DNA of 64,000 bases from Desulfobulbaceae bacterium BRH_c16a (GCA_000961725.1 LADS01000053.1:186001-250000); one strand, 5' to 3'; shown: positions 32,795-41,806, numbered from the stretch's first letter. Numbers and translations: made by a program. The notes: generated by a model from the sequence alone, not told the origin.

Positions 32795-35080
32795 ATGGGC
32801 GGCCAGCGGAAGAATACCGGAAAGAAGAGTGTTTCGCTTTTTGAGATAACCATCGCCACCGGCAAGGATAAGTCCTCGGTGAGACGCCGCCTGGCCGATC
32901 CTGCCAAATACCCTTATGTCTGGAAAAACGGCGGAAAAGGCAAAGAAAAACACTTCTATTTCGAACATCTGCCGGAAGATATCAGGGTCGCCCTGGTCCG
33001 TCATGAGGCGGCTCCCGTTCAGAGCTTACCGCTCGTCGGCACCGCCTCTGCCGGAGCCGCGGTTGCCGAAAAACTTCTCCGCGATGCCGCCGAAAAAGAG
33101 GAACGAATCAGGGACAACAAGGAACGCGGGCTGGCTCTCTTTGAGACGCTTACGGAAAAAAGGAAAAAGGAAGCCATTGCCCGACATGATTTTCTCATGG
33201 CCTGCGACGGTTTCGTCGCAAGGTCGGGACTGCCGATCCGCAAGGGAGCGAGCAGGTCGAAAGCCGGGGATATCCTCTTTATCGAAACCTACAACAAGGG
33301 GCTGATCGAACTCGACAGCTCCTTGATCGAGATAATCGGACCCACCAGCTCATACTCCACCCTCAGGCGGATCGCCGAGGCGTACGAGACGGAAGGCCTC
33401 TACGGCCTGGCGTTCAAACATCGCAATCCGAGCAAGGGAAGCACCTCTGTTCCCGAGCATATCAGGCGTTTTATCATCGGAGTCAAGTTTGATAAGCCGC
33501 ATGCAAAGGTGAAATGGATCATGAAAATGATTCGGGCCGAATTCAACGGAGAAAAACTCCCCGGCTACTCCGCCGTGCGCCGCTTTGTCAACACCTGGGA
33601 AAGCGAGAACCGCAATTTGCTGCTCTCCATCACCAATCCGGATGAGTACAAAAACAAGATAATGTCAGCCATGGGCAACGCCTCTGAAAACATAGTCCGG
33701 CTGAACCAGGTCTGGGAACTGGATTCAACCCCAGGCGATGTCATGTTGACTGATGGTCGTCATAATATCGTCGGCATTGTCGAGGTCTTTTCAAGAAGAT
33801 TCAGGCTGCTGGTCTCGCCCTCATCAAACGCCGAAGCGGTTGCCTCACTGATCCGCAGGTGCCTGCTTGAATGGGGTGTGCCGGAAGTGGCGACCATCGA
33901 CAACGGAAAAGATTATGTCTCCGACCATGTCACCCGCGTTCTCACCGGCCTCGATATCTTCCCGAATGTATTGCCGCCCTTCTCGCCGGAGAAAAAGCCT
34001 CATGTCGAACGGGCTTTTCAGACTTTTTCCCACGGTATAGTCGAGTATCTGCCCGGCTATATCGGCCATAGCGTAGCCGAGCGCAAGGCCCTTGAGGCAA
34101 GAAAAAGTTTCTCGCAGCGGCTGTTCTCGAAAGGCGAGGTTATTCAGGTGGAACTTAGCTCAGCCGATCTGCAGGATATCTGCGACAGGTGGATCGACTC
34201 GATGTACCTGCACGAACCGCATGGCGGCCTGAACGGGGCAACGCCTATGGAGATTGTCCGGCGCTGGCCGGAGCCGGTGCGGGAGATCAAGGACGAACGT
34301 GCCCTTGACATGCTGCTGGCCCCTGCCCCTAAAGACGGCGGGATGCGAACCATTCAGAAGAAGGGCGTCAAGGTTGACAATGCCTGGTACACCGCCGCCC
34401 TGTTAATGGGGCATGAGCGGGAGGGCCGTCAGGTCAAAGTGTTGCTCGACCGGTTGGACCTGGGCGTTGTGTACGTCTATTTCGTCCGGGACACCCATCT
34501 CGAATTTCTCTGCAAGGCTTACTGTAAGGCGCGGGACGGCGTCAACCCGCAAGAGGTTGCGGCGGTTGGCCGGGCAATGCAGAACAAGTACTACAGCGAG
34601 AAGCGGGCCGAGGCGCGGAAGATGGCAAAAGAGGTCGGCAAGGCCGCGTCCGCCCAAGAGATCCTCCGGCAGCGCGAAGGCGAGCGCGGCACGATCTTTG
34701 AGTTTCCCAAGAAAAAAGAGGAATACAGCTCTCCTGGTCTGGAAGAGGCGGCGCGGGCGGCACGGGCACTCGATCCGATGCATGCGGCGATGGTGCCTGC
34801 CACCCTGAGCGAGGAGGAAGAGGCCATTGCCGCAGAAATGATCGGGCAACAAGAGCCAAGATTCGGCGGGCCTATAGTCGACGCCAGATCGAAATTTCAG
34901 GAGAAGAAACTCAAGGACGCCGGGGATTCAGGCTGGCAGGAACTGGACGGCTTTGAGCGTTATGAATTTATCATGGCTCTGCCGGCAATGACGGAGAGCA
35001 TGACAAAGTGGGTGGCGTATTTCAAAACGACATCCGAATACGAGGCGTTGCGGGATATTTACGAAGTCTCATCAATGTAA
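32795..35080 (+). CDS. MuA-like DDE transposase
   Basis: 761 residues from the ATG at 32795. Catalytic acids: Asp310 in WELDSTPGD, Asp369 in TIDNGKDY, Glu405 in HVERAF. An N-terminal Mu-type DNA-binding domain (FEITIATGKDKSSVRRRLAD), an Ib/Ig-like HTH region and a C-terminal Mu-type domain contacting MuB are in place. It catalyses replicative transposition of the phage genome. A hairpin follows. Confidence 0.92.
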   Translation: MGGQRKNTGKKSVSLFEITIATGKDKSSVRRRLADPAKYPYVWKNGGKGKEKHFYFEHLPEDIRVALVRHEAAPVQSLPLVGTASAGAAVAEKLLRDAAEKEERIRDNKERGLALFETLTEKRKKEAIARHDFLMACDGFVARSGLPIRKGASRSKAGDILFIETYNKGLIELDSSLIEIIGPTSSYSTLRRIAEAYETEGLYGLAFKHRNPSKGSTSVPEHIRRFIIGVKFDKPHAKVKWIMKMIRAEFNGEKLPGYSAVRRFVNTWESENRNLLLSITNPDEYKNKIMSAMGNASENIVRLNQVWELDSTPGDVMLTDGRHNIVGIVEVFSRRFRLLVSPSSNAEAVASLIRRCLLEWGVPEVATIDNGKDYVSDHVTRVLTGLDIFPNVLPPFSPEKKPHVERAFQTFSHGIVEYLPGYIGHSVAERKALEARKSFSQRLFSKGEVIQVELSSADLQDICDRWIDSMYLHEPHGGLNGATPMEIVRRWPEPVREIKDERALDMLLAPAPKDGGMRTIQKKGVKVDNAWYTAALLMGHEREGRQVKVLLDRLDLGVVYVYFVRDTHLEFLCKAYCKARDGVNPQEVAAVGRAMQNKYYSEKRAEARKMAKEVGKAASAQEILRQREGERGTIFEFPKKKEEYSSPGLEEAARAARALDPMHAAMVPATLSEEEEAIAAEMIGQQEPRFGGPIVDARSKFQEKKLKDAGDSGWQELDGFERYEFIMALPAMTESMTKWVAYFKTTSEYEALRDIYEVSSM

Positions 35081-35086
35081 AAAAAA

Positions 35087-35109
35087 GGGCCGTAGTGCGA
35101 ATACGGCCC
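35087..35109 (+). terminator. Hairpin between MuA and MuB genes
   Basis: GGGCCGTA and TACGGCCC form an 8-bp stem with a 7-base loop. No T-run follows; it could reduce read-through into muB. Confidence 0.5.
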
Positions 35110-35142
35110 ATCAACCAAAAACAACAAGGAGGAGAATAACAA

Positions 35143-35844
35143 ATGCGAGCTGAAACGGCAATCACCAAGAGTATCAAAAAATACCTGGTGGCCATGGGTG
35201 CCCTTGAGGACAGGAATTCGAGGATTGAGAGGATGTGTCTGCTCTGGGGTTTATCGGGAGCGGGCAAGACCACGGCAACCGCCTATGTGGTCAATCAGGT
35301 GCATGGCGTCTTTATCCGGGCACAGAAGATCTGGACGATGACCAGCATGCTGGGGGCGATCTGCGAGAGGCTGGGCGGCAAGCCGGTGCGCTACAAGCAG
35401 CCGATGTTTGATTTCATCATCAAGCAGTTGAAGACTCAGCGCCGGTCGCTCTTTATCGATGAGGCGGATTACCTCAATGAGGATTTGGTCGAGGTGATTC
35501 GGGATATTCACGATATCAGCAAGCGGCCTATCGTCTTGATCGGCATGGATGAACTCAGGCATGGACTGCTGATCAATGAAAGGTTTATGCGGAGAATCAC
35601 CCAGGAGATCGTCTTTGGACCTATTGACCTGCAGGATGCAAGGGAGGTCTGCGATAAGACCTGTGAGGCCAAGGTCGCCGATGATCTGCTTGAACGTCTC
35701 CACACCGAAGCAGACGGCAATGTCGGTCTGATCACCAACGGATTAAAGGCTATAGAGACGCTGGCGAAACGCAATCAAATGGAGGTTGTCGACCTGGAAG
35801 CTTGGGGCCCGCGAAATCTGTTCTTCGGAGAAAAAAAGAAATAA
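35143..35844 (+). CDS. MuB-like transposition ATPase
   Basis: 233 residues; shorter than Mu MuB (312). Walker A is GLSGAGKTT (36-44), Walker B is RRSLFIDEADYL. It would choose target DNA, give target immunity and activate MuA. Strong AAGGAGGAG site. Confidence 0.88.
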   Translation: MRAETAITKSIKKYLVAMGALEDRNSRIERMCLLWGLSGAGKTTATAYVVNQVHGVFIRAQKIWTMTSMLGAICERLGGKPVRYKQPMFDFIIKQLKTQRRSLFIDEADYLNEDLVEVIRDIHDISKRPIVLIGMDELRHGLLINERFMRRITQEIVFGPIDLQDAREVCDKTCEAKVADDLLERLHTEADGNVGLITNGLKAIETLAKRNQMEVVDLEAWGPRNLFFGEKKK

Positions 35845-35848
35845 CGAT

Positions 35849-36187
35849 ATGGCCGGTAAAAAGGGAATGAGGAGAAAGGTTGCAAGTCGCACGGCCAGGC
35901 AGCAGGCATGGCAGTCGATGCAAATTTTTATCAGTTTCACCACAGACGATATTCTCGCCACGGCAGACATAAAAAATTCCAATCTCAACAAATATCTGAC
36001 ACTGCTCAGGCGACACGGCTACGTCGATGAGACCGGGCAGATCGGAGAATCCGGGCAACTGCATTACCGGAAACTGTTTGAGCTGGTTAAAGATACCGGG
36101 CCGACCTGCCCGATTGCCTACCGTGAAAGCGGGTTGAGGGACTTGAATACCGGCGAAGTATTTGAGCCTGAGGAGGAGGAAGTATGA
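35849..36187 (+). CDS. Phage protein with HTH-like region
   Basis: 112 residues. The centre (TTDDILATADIKNSNLNKYL) looks like a winged HTH; the C-terminus is acidic. In Mu-like phages such genes lie just after B. Overlaps the next start. Confidence 0.5.
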   Translation: MAGKKGMRRKVASRTARQQAWQSMQIFISFTTDDILATADIKNSNLNKYLTLLRRHGYVDETGQIGESGQLHYRKLFELVKDTGPTCPIAYRESGLRDLNTGEVFEPEEEEV

Positions 36188-36519
36188 ATTGGCAAACGAT
36201 GCTTGCAAGAGCCGTCTCCGGCGAGGGTAGTCAGGCCGCTGTGGCCAGGGCGCTCGGCTACAGCGCGGCGACGATCAGTCAAGTGCTGTCCGGCTGTTAT
36301 GGCGGCAATACGCGGAAGTTTGAGACCAAGGTGGTCGAGGTCTACGGTGAAAAATATGGGAATGAAACGGTGCCCTGTCCTCTCTTGGGGGTGATCCCCA
36401 GGGGGCGGTGTATCCGTGAGAGCAAAAAGGAATTCTCAACCGCCAGCCCTCTGGCGGTTGAGCTTTGGGATACTTGTCCGGATTGTGAATTTAATCAGAT
36501 TACGGAGACTAAGCCATGA
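36184..36519 (+). CDS. Phage XRE-like protein with Cys pair
   Basis: 111 residues. An N-terminal HTH (SQAAVARALGYSAATISQVL) and a terminal CPDCEF. It contains a perfect 12-bp DNA hairpin at 36435-36462. Confidence 0.55.
   Translation: MNWQTMLARAVSGEGSQAAVARALGYSAATISQVLSGCYGGNTRKFETKVVEVYGEKYGNETVPCPLLGVIPRGRCIRESKKEFSTASPLAVELWDTCPDCEFNQITETKP
36435..36462. repeat. Perfect 12-bp inverted repeat inside the gene
   Basis: CTCAACCGCCAG-ccct-CTGGCGGTTGAG. It is unusually strong for coding DNA; it may be an RNA stability or regulatory element in the early message. Confidence 0.7.
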
Positions 36520-36797
36520 ATGATGTGAACGAGACTGAGGCCGTTTTGCCGGTAACCTTGCGATGCCAGGTTTGCAGTGAGTTGAGGACAATGAATTTTG
36601 TAGAAGAAGATCTTGAAGACGAAGCCTTTGCCGAGATTTATCCATTACAGCCGTGGGCTGTACCGTGTGACGAATGTGAAAAGCTTATGTGGAGTGTATC
36701 AGATGATTTTGATGAATTCATCGGACTTCATGAAGCCTGTCTCGAGGAAGAGCGCTGGGCGATTGATTACGCTAGAGGCCTCATTCAAGATTCGTGA
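36516..36797 (+). CDS. Phage zinc-ribbon protein
   Basis: 93 residues with CQVC and CDEC pairs about 40 residues apart and an acidic C-terminus. Coupled to its neighbour by ATGA. Confidence 0.5.
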   Translation: MNDVNETEAVLPVTLRCQVCSELRTMNFVEEDLEDEAFAEIYPLQPWAVPCDECEKLMWSVSDDFDEFIGLHEACLEEERWAIDYARGLIQDS

Positions 36798-36814
36798 AAT
36801 AGGGAGATAAAACC

Positions 36815-37345
36815 ATGTTAGATGTGATGCTTGATTTGGAAACAATGGGAAACGGTCCCGATGCGGCGATTGTCGCGATCGGGGCCGTTGAGTTTGACCT
36901 GGAGGCGGGTGAGATTGGCGAGAAGTTTTATATGGTGGTCGATCTGGAATCTGCGATTCAGATGGGTGGAATTATGGATGCGTCGACTGTGCTGTGGTGG
37001 ATGCAGCAAAGTGACGAGGCCAGGAATGTTTTTACCCGGCAGGGTGAGACTATAACCAAGTCTATGTTGATGTTTTCCCGCTGGCTGCGGGAGCGGGGGG
37101 ACAGGTCGGACGTGCGGGTGTGGGGTAACGGCGTGGCTTTTGACAACGTTATCCTGGCCGGGTCTTACCGGCGCCACAACGTGACTCCGCCGTGGTCTGG
37201 GCGGAATAACCGGTGCTACAGGACAGTCATGAAACTCCATCCTCATGTGAAAATGCAGCGTGTCGGGGTGCATCATAACGCAGTGGATGACGCTGAGAAC
37301 CAGGCTCGTCATCTCATTTCCATGATCGGCAGTAAGACCATTTAA
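36815..37345 (+). CDS. DEDDh 3'-5' exonuclease, DUF5051/ExoVIII-like
   Basis: 176 residues. LDLETMG gives the first Asp-Glu, WGNGVAFDN the next Asp, HNAVDDAENQA the final His and Asp. It is the RNase-H-fold group that contains Rv2179c and phage exonucleases. It probably trims phage or host nucleic acid. Confidence 0.72.
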   Translation: MLDVMLDLETMGNGPDAAIVAIGAVEFDLEAGEIGEKFYMVVDLESAIQMGGIMDASTVLWWMQQSDEARNVFTRQGETITKSMLMFSRWLRERGDRSDVRVWGNGVAFDNVILAGSYRRHNVTPPWSGRNNRCYRTVMKLHPHVKMQRVGVHHNAVDDAENQARHLISMIGSKTI

Positions 37346-37359
37346 CAGGAGATTGAACC

Positions 37360-37743
37360 ATGTTTGAAGTAGTCGAAACAGCCAAGAAAATGATCGTAAA
37401 GCTGAACGAAATCCAGCCTGCCGTCAGTGTTGCCGGGATGGATCAGGAGTCGGAAGCTATCAAGGGAATGAAGATGGATCTGGTGATGATGATCAGTAGT
37501 CTCACTCCCGACCATCCATGCATGCAGCGGGTTCTTGTTGCGCTGCGCGAGGATGTGGTGAGCAGTGGTGTTGCCCTACATGAGTTGCTCGGCGGGGAGC
37601 TTGATGATGCAGAGGAACTGAACGACGGACAGATCCATGTTGCCATGCTGGCGGCTGAGGCGTTTGTGCTTCGGGCTCAGGATTATCTGAATAGTAAACG
37701 GAAGGCTTTTGAACTGGGTGGAGGGAAATATGGAAGAGCGTAA
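37360..37743 (+). CDS. Phage helical protein, unknown (127 residues)
   Basis: Starts MFEVVETAKKMIVKL behind AGGAG. Mostly helical, Met-rich, no Cys pairs. No family recognised. Confidence 0.5.
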   Translation: MFEVVETAKKMIVKLNEIQPAVSVAGMDQESEAIKGMKMDLVMMISSLTPDHPCMQRVLVALREDVVSSGVALHELLGGELDDAEELNDGQIHVAMLAAEAFVLRAQDYLNSKRKAFELGGGKYGRA

Positions 37744-38353
37744 GAAGCAGATCCCGGAAGGGTACATGGAAGACGCCAGGGGCCATCTGGTGCCGGAGTC
37801 GATGGTAAAGGATATCGACAAGATCAGGGATGAGTTGGTGAAGGGGTTGGTGGCCAAGGCGAAGGATGTCAAGGCTATGCTGCAGGTGTTTAAAAACGCG
37901 GCGTTTGAGGAGATCGAGCAGTTCATTGAGTTGTCAGCCTCGGAGTATGACACCAGCCTGGGCGGCAATAAAGGGAACGTGACGTTGATGAGCTTTGACG
38001 GCCGGTACCGGGTAATGCGGGCTGTCGCCGAGTCGTTTGTTTTTGACGAGCGGCTACAGGTCGCAAAGGATCTGATCGACCAATGCCTCAACGAGTGGAC
38101 CGCGTCTTCCGGGCCTGAGTTGAAGGCCCTGGTGAATGATGCCTTCTCTGTCGATCGGGCGGGCAATGTCAACGCCAAGCGGATCCTCTCCTTACGGAAA
38201 TTCAATATCGAGGATGAACGTTGGCTGCGGGCCATGGCCGCGATCAACGACAGTCTGACTGTGGCCGGGAGCCGGGAGTATGTGCGGATCTACGAGCGGG
38301 TGCAGGATACCGATCGCTGGGAGCAGATTCCTCTGGACGTCGCGGGGGTGTGA
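37730..38353 (+). CDS. DUF3164 family phage protein
   Basis: 207 residues from the ATG behind GGAGGGAAAT. YMEDARGHLVPESMVKDIDK matches DUF3164, common in Mu-like early regions. Probably helical and DNA-associated; role unknown. Overlaps the previous gene by 14 bases. Confidence 0.72.
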   Translation: MEERKKQIPEGYMEDARGHLVPESMVKDIDKIRDELVKGLVAKAKDVKAMLQVFKNAAFEEIEQFIELSASEYDTSLGGNKGNVTLMSFDGRYRVMRAVAESFVFDERLQVAKDLIDQCLNEWTASSGPELKALVNDAFSVDRAGNVNAKRILSLRKFNIEDERWLRAMAAINDSLTVAGSREYVRIYERVQDTDRWEQIPLDVAGV

Positions 38354-38354
38354 T

Positions 38355-38555
38355 ATGGAAACGACCGATGTCAAAGAGGCAGGCGTGCGGAGGGTTGCGG
38401 TTATCACGTCGATCTGCACGGTGGCGGATTGCCCGATTGAATGCGTGTGTGTGAGTTCGACCGATCCGGCGAAGAAGGTCACGTGTGGTCATTATCTGGG
38501 GGCGTATACGAATGGTAAAGGGTCGGCTGTTAACTGTGGGTATCTGGGGAGATAG
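38355..38555 (+). CDS. Small Cys-rich phage protein
   Basis: 66 residues; Cys at CTVADCPIECVC and VTCGHYLG. Probably metal-binding. No family. Confidence 0.45.
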   Translation: METTDVKEAGVRRVAVITSICTVADCPIECVCVSSTDPAKKVTCGHYLGAYTNGKGSAVNCGYLGR

Positions 38556-38559
38556 GGGT

Positions 38560-38787
38560 ATGTGGGGATTCACAATACACTGTGGCCATTGCGACACAAC
38601 CAGCCCCTTCGAAAAATGGATTGAGCGGCCGTCCGGATATCGCCTGCCGGACGATTGTTTCCAGTGCCCTGTTTGTGCCGTGGCGATTAAGCGAGTGCTG
38701 CACAGGCCGACCATTAAGGCTGGGGCCCCAGTGCCCTGGTACTACGGTTCTTATATCACGCTGGAGAAGATCCCGGCGTGGTTGTGA
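38560..38787 (+). CDS. Small zinc-ribbon phage protein
   Basis: 75 residues; HCGHCDTT and CPVCAV pairs about 24 residues apart. Behind GATAGGGGT. Confidence 0.5.
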   Translation: MWGFTIHCGHCDTTSPFEKWIERPSGYRLPDDCFQCPVCAVAIKRVLHRPTIKAGAPVPWYYGSYITLEKIPAWL

Positions 38788-38811
38788 TAACTTCGAATAT
38801 ATAGGTGGGTG

Positions 38812-39003
38812 ATGAGTATCTATCTGTGGTTCCTGGCTTTCGTATTAGCCTTTTTTTTCTTGGCGGGGATTTGGTGGGGCTTTGAATGCGATGTTGCGAG
38901 TCCTTTATTATTCACCGCTTGTGCAGCTATCGGAAGCCTGGGTTACGTCCTCGGGCTTGGGGTAAAGGTTATTAAAAATATCATTAACGGTAATTTCTTT
39001 TAA
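38812..39003 (+). CDS. Small phage membrane protein
   Basis: 63 residues with two membrane spans (LWFLAFVLAFFFLAGIWWGF and ACAAIGSLGYVLGLGVKVI). Perhaps a membrane modulator of infection. Confidence 0.5.
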   Translation: MSIYLWFLAFVLAFFFLAGIWWGFECDVASPLLFTACAAIGSLGYVLGLGVKVIKNIINGNFF

Positions 39004-39063
39004 GCGAAACCCCGGACAGTCCGGGGTCATCGGCGGGTGGTTCCGCCGGTTTGAAAAGCAGCC
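39002..39063. repeat. Hairpin leader element, copy 1
   Basis: AAGCGAAACCCCGG...CCGGGGTCATCGG, then CGGCGG-gtggtt-CCGCCG and GCAGCC. Two adjacent hairpins. A near-identical copy lies at 39814-39874, each upstream of a Cys-containing early gene. Confidence 0.7.
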
Positions 39064-39079
39064 TGAAACGGAGGGAGAT

Positions 39080-39328
39080 ATGCTGAAAATCAAAGAGCAA
39101 CTGCACTACAAACGGGGCTACACCGACAGATGCTGCTCCGACTGCAATCATTATGTGGAAAGCTTCAAACTTACCGGCATAAACGGTGAGGATCTCGGGC
39201 ATGGTCCGCGCTGCGGCATCATCGGGTTGAAACCTGGCAGGATGTACCGGATCAACCCGAAGAATATCTGCGACAAATTCGACAACAGCAAACTGTTGAC
39301 CAGGCTGGGGGCAGATCGATGGAAATAG
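39080..39328 (+). CDS. Cys-rich phage protein (82 residues)
   Basis: RCCSDCNHY and a later PRCGI and ICDKF. Begins behind GGAGGGAG, right after hairpin copy 1. Confidence 0.5.
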   Translation: MLKIKEQLHYKRGYTDRCCSDCNHYVESFKLTGINGEDLGHGPRCGIIGLKPGRMYRINPKNICDKFDNSKLLTRLGADRWK

Positions 39329-39549
39329 GCGCAAAGGTGGAATGGACATATGTTAGTCGAAAAGGAAGGGCGATTAAAATGACTCAGCGGTACGGAGTTG
39401 TCACTCGAGTTGAAGGTGAGATTGCAATCGTAAAACGGAAAGGTGGCCAATTCATACGGCTGTCTGTCGCCGATTTGCACATCACCGGAAGCGGTCCGAA
39501 TCAATTGACCATGTTCGCGGAGAAGTTGATCGATGCCTACGAAAAATAA
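39319..39549 (+). CDS. Small beta-rich phage protein (76 residues)
   Basis: KVEWTYVSRKGRAIKM and RYGVVTRVEGEIAIVKRKGG look like a small beta-barrel. Overlaps both neighbours. Confidence 0.5.
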   Translation: MEIGAKVEWTYVSRKGRAIKMTQRYGVVTRVEGEIAIVKRKGGQFIRLSVADLHITGSGPNQLTMFAEKLIDAYEK

Positions 39550-39811
39550 AGCCACTAAAACTGCGAATATCTGCACGACTATCTACGAGGGAGACTTCCA
39601 AATTAGCTTTGAATGCGTGGGAGTGGAAAAGTGCCGGTTTGCGCTCTGCCCCATAATGCCTCCCGATGGTAGTGAAGATTGTACTTATTCGGAATATTCC
39701 ACATGTCTATGCCCGCAGGCGAAATATGCGGCGCTGGAATCACTCCGTAATAGGCTCACGAAAGAGCTGAAACATGCTTTCGTTCTGGCCAGTGAAGAAC
39801 GACAAGACTAA
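39533..39811 (+). CDS. Cys-rich phage protein (92 residues)
   Basis: Six Cys spread over the central part (ECVGVEKCRFALCPIMPP, DCTYSEYSTCLCPQ). Overlaps the upstream gene by 17 bases. Confidence 0.5.
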   Translation: MPTKNKATKTANICTTIYEGDFQISFECVGVEKCRFALCPIMPPDGSEDCTYSEYSTCLCPQAKYAALESLRNRLTKELKHAFVLASEERQD

Positions 39812-39813
39812 CA

Positions 39814-39874
39814 AAGCGAAACCCCGGCATGCCGGGGTCATCGGAGGGTGGTTCCGCCGATCTGATGAGCAGCC
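39814..39874. repeat. Hairpin leader element, copy 2
   Basis: Same as the 39002 copy: AAGCGAAACCCCGGCATGCC, then ATCGGAGG-gtggt-TCCGCCGAT and GCAGCC. The first hairpin is a perfect 18-base palindrome here. Confidence 0.7.
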
Positions 39875-39889
39875 AATTCGGAGAAGACG

Positions 39890-40072
39890 ATGAGCCAAAA
39901 CGTTGACATACCATGCAAGATGCAGAGTGACTTGAAGATGTCCATTGAATGGTGCGACCTTGTGCAATACCAACAACTCTGCGCCGGTTGTATCCACAAT
40001 GAAGGCCGGAAGAGAAGCAAGTATCAGCAGAAAAAAGACCGGCCTGAAACCGGCAGTCGGAGAAAGATCTAA
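39890..40072 (+). CDS. Small Cys-containing phage protein
   Basis: 60 residues; EWCDLVQYQQLCAGCIHNEG. Follows hairpin copy 2 and CGGAGAAG. Its stop overlaps the next start. Confidence 0.45.
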   Translation: MSQNVDIPCKMQSDLKMSIEWCDLVQYQQLCAGCIHNEGRKRSKYQQKKDRPETGSRRKI

Positions 40073-40647
40073 TGCCAAGAGAAGGAAAATGCCCGCGCTG
40101 TCTGTACAAAGCCTCGCTGATCAGCTTTATCGAAGCTGCCGGCGACGGCAAGCTTATCCCGGTATTCCAGAAGCTGCCTGCTGGTGTGCAGGCTTATTAC
40201 CTGTCGTATATGTCTCTGTTCCGACCAAAATCAGGCAGTGCCATCCAGCTTGACAAGGTGGCGCGATTGACGGCCGACCTGGTCGAGCTGGTGACGCTGC
40301 CATATGTTCACGTCCAGGGACGTGTTGACCGACCGTGTACCTCAAAGACCTGGGCTATGGCCATGGAGCAGATGATAGAGCAGGCCCCAGGGCTGACACT
40401 CCCCATGAAAAACCACAACTATCTCAAGTCAATTGCCTGGGATGTGGCCGATAAGGCTGATCGGAATGCGGAAAAGACACACGATTCCAACGCCCAGCAC
40501 AGACGACAGCAACCGGACCGGTCGGCGGCGGATCCGCTGCTTGATCCGATGGAAAAAGCGCGGCGGGAGTGGGATAAAAAGCACGGTGCTCCTTCTGCAA
40601 CGATCGATTTAAAGGGGCTTTCAAAGGTCGTTAAGGGGATGGAGTGA
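40072..40647 (+). CDS. Phage protein with N-terminal CPRC, unknown
   Basis: 191 residues. MPREGKCPRCLYKASL, then a helical body and a basic, disordered C-terminus (AQHRRQQPDRSAADP). No named family. Confidence 0.5.
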   Translation: MPREGKCPRCLYKASLISFIEAAGDGKLIPVFQKLPAGVQAYYLSYMSLFRPKSGSAIQLDKVARLTADLVELVTLPYVHVQGRVDRPCTSKTWAMAMEQMIEQAPGLTLPMKNHNYLKSIAWDVADKADRNAEKTHDSNAQHRRQQPDRSAADPLLDPMEKARREWDKKHGAPSATIDLKGLSKVVKGME

Positions 40648-41072
40648 TGCGGATATTACATTTGACCCTCTACCGTAAGTGGTTTGACCTGATAGCGTCC
40701 GGCGAAAAAGTAGTCGAGTATCGAGAGGATAGTGATTACTGGCATAAGCGAATTTTCAATGACGACGGCTGGGATGAGATCCATTTTCGCAACGGATTCG
40801 GCAGTCATCGGCCATTGATGGTTGTCGAGTTCCTCTTTGCTTTTGTGACGCACTCCAGCCTCTGCGCCTGTGCCAACGGAGAGGAGTTGTCGGGCCGGGT
40901 TATCGTGATCACGCTTGGCAATAGAGTGAGATTTGAAAATTATGAAATTGATAAGCGGCGGATGTGTGGCGGATGCGGAGCACTGATCAACGAAGAGAAT
41001 TCTCTCTGCGATGCCTGTGCCAAGAGGATCGATGCCGGTGTGGTGCCATGGAGTAAGGAGGTGCATGTATGA
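40647..41072 (+). CDS. ASCH-like domain fused to a zinc ribbon
   Basis: 141 residues. LHLTLYRKWFDLIASGEKVV and EYREDSDYW give the ASCH fold seen in RNA-binding and nucleotide-modifying proteins. The C-terminal CGGCGALIN and LCDACAK form a zinc ribbon. A GTG three bases upstream is possible; ATG fits the ribosome site better. Confidence 0.65.
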   Translation: MRILHLTLYRKWFDLIASGEKVVEYREDSDYWHKRIFNDDGWDEIHFRNGFGSHRPLMVVEFLFAFVTHSSLCACANGEELSGRVIVITLGNRVRFENYEIDKRRMCGGCGALINEENSLCDACAKRIDAGVVPWSKEVHV

Positions 41073-41395
41073 CCTTAAGAGACATGGTTGTTAAGCTGTC
41101 GCGTGATGAGCTTATCGAACTGATCGATCGTAGATGTTTACTATGGCAGGTTACAAAAACAGACATAGTTCTTGCAAAAATAGCCTGCTTAGAGCGCCAG
41201 GCGAAGAAGGCATTTACCGATTGGTCGACGTTTAAAATGCCTGAAGTGTCTGCGGTAAGAAGGTCATACTTCTATCAGAAGGTAGAAGAAAAAGAAAAGA
41301 TTTGGCAGAAATATGATCGGATAAGCAAAAGAATTTCAAGGTTGTTCGATTCTATAGATAGAACCAGGAGCAAAAATGCCACCGACAAAAGCTGA
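41069..41395 (+). CDS. Phage coiled-coil-like protein, unknown
   Basis: 108 residues, mostly charged helix. Overlaps gemA by 20 bases. Confidence 0.45.
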   Translation: MTLRDMVVKLSRDELIELIDRRCLLWQVTKTDIVLAKIACLERQAKKAFTDWSTFKMPEVSAVRRSYFYQKVEEKEKIWQKYDRISKRISRLFDSIDRTRSKNATDKS

Positions 41396-41795
41396 TTACG
41401 CCAAGATCAATATAGCCTGCAAGGAACTGGGGCTCGACAAGAGCCAGCTTATTTCCGACCGGTATAAGGTCGAGTCCTCGAAGCAGCTCACCGTTTGGCA
41501 GCTGGCCGATCTGTATAAGCATTTCCGGAATCTCGGCTGGCGTGTGAAGCGAAGCCAGACGAGCAAGCTCTCGCCGAAATACGACGATGCCCAGCATCGG
41601 AAGATCGTTGCCATGTGGATCACCCTGCATAAGGCAGGCGTTATAAGAAACGGCTCCGATCGCGCCCTGCAGGCTTATGTCAAGCGGGTGGTGAAGATCG
41701 ACAACCTGAAGTGGTGCGATGGGTCGGATTGCTACACCCTGATCGAGAGCCTGAAGTCCTGGGGCTTGCGTGAAGACGTTGATTTCGACCGATGA
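41376..41795 (+). CDS. GemA-like regulator (DUF1018)
   Basis: 139 residues. ADYAKINIACKELGLDKSQL and the QHRKIVAMWITLHKAGVI block match Mu GemA, which affects host gene expression and DNA topology. It sits just before mor, as in Mu. Confidence 0.82.
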   Translation: MPPTKADYAKINIACKELGLDKSQLISDRYKVESSKQLTVWQLADLYKHFRNLGWRVKRSQTSKLSPKYDDAQHRKIVAMWITLHKAGVIRNGSDRALQAYVKRVVKIDNLKWCDGSDCYTLIESLKSWGLREDVDFDR

Positions 41796-41806
41796 TGGAG
41801 GTGCCA

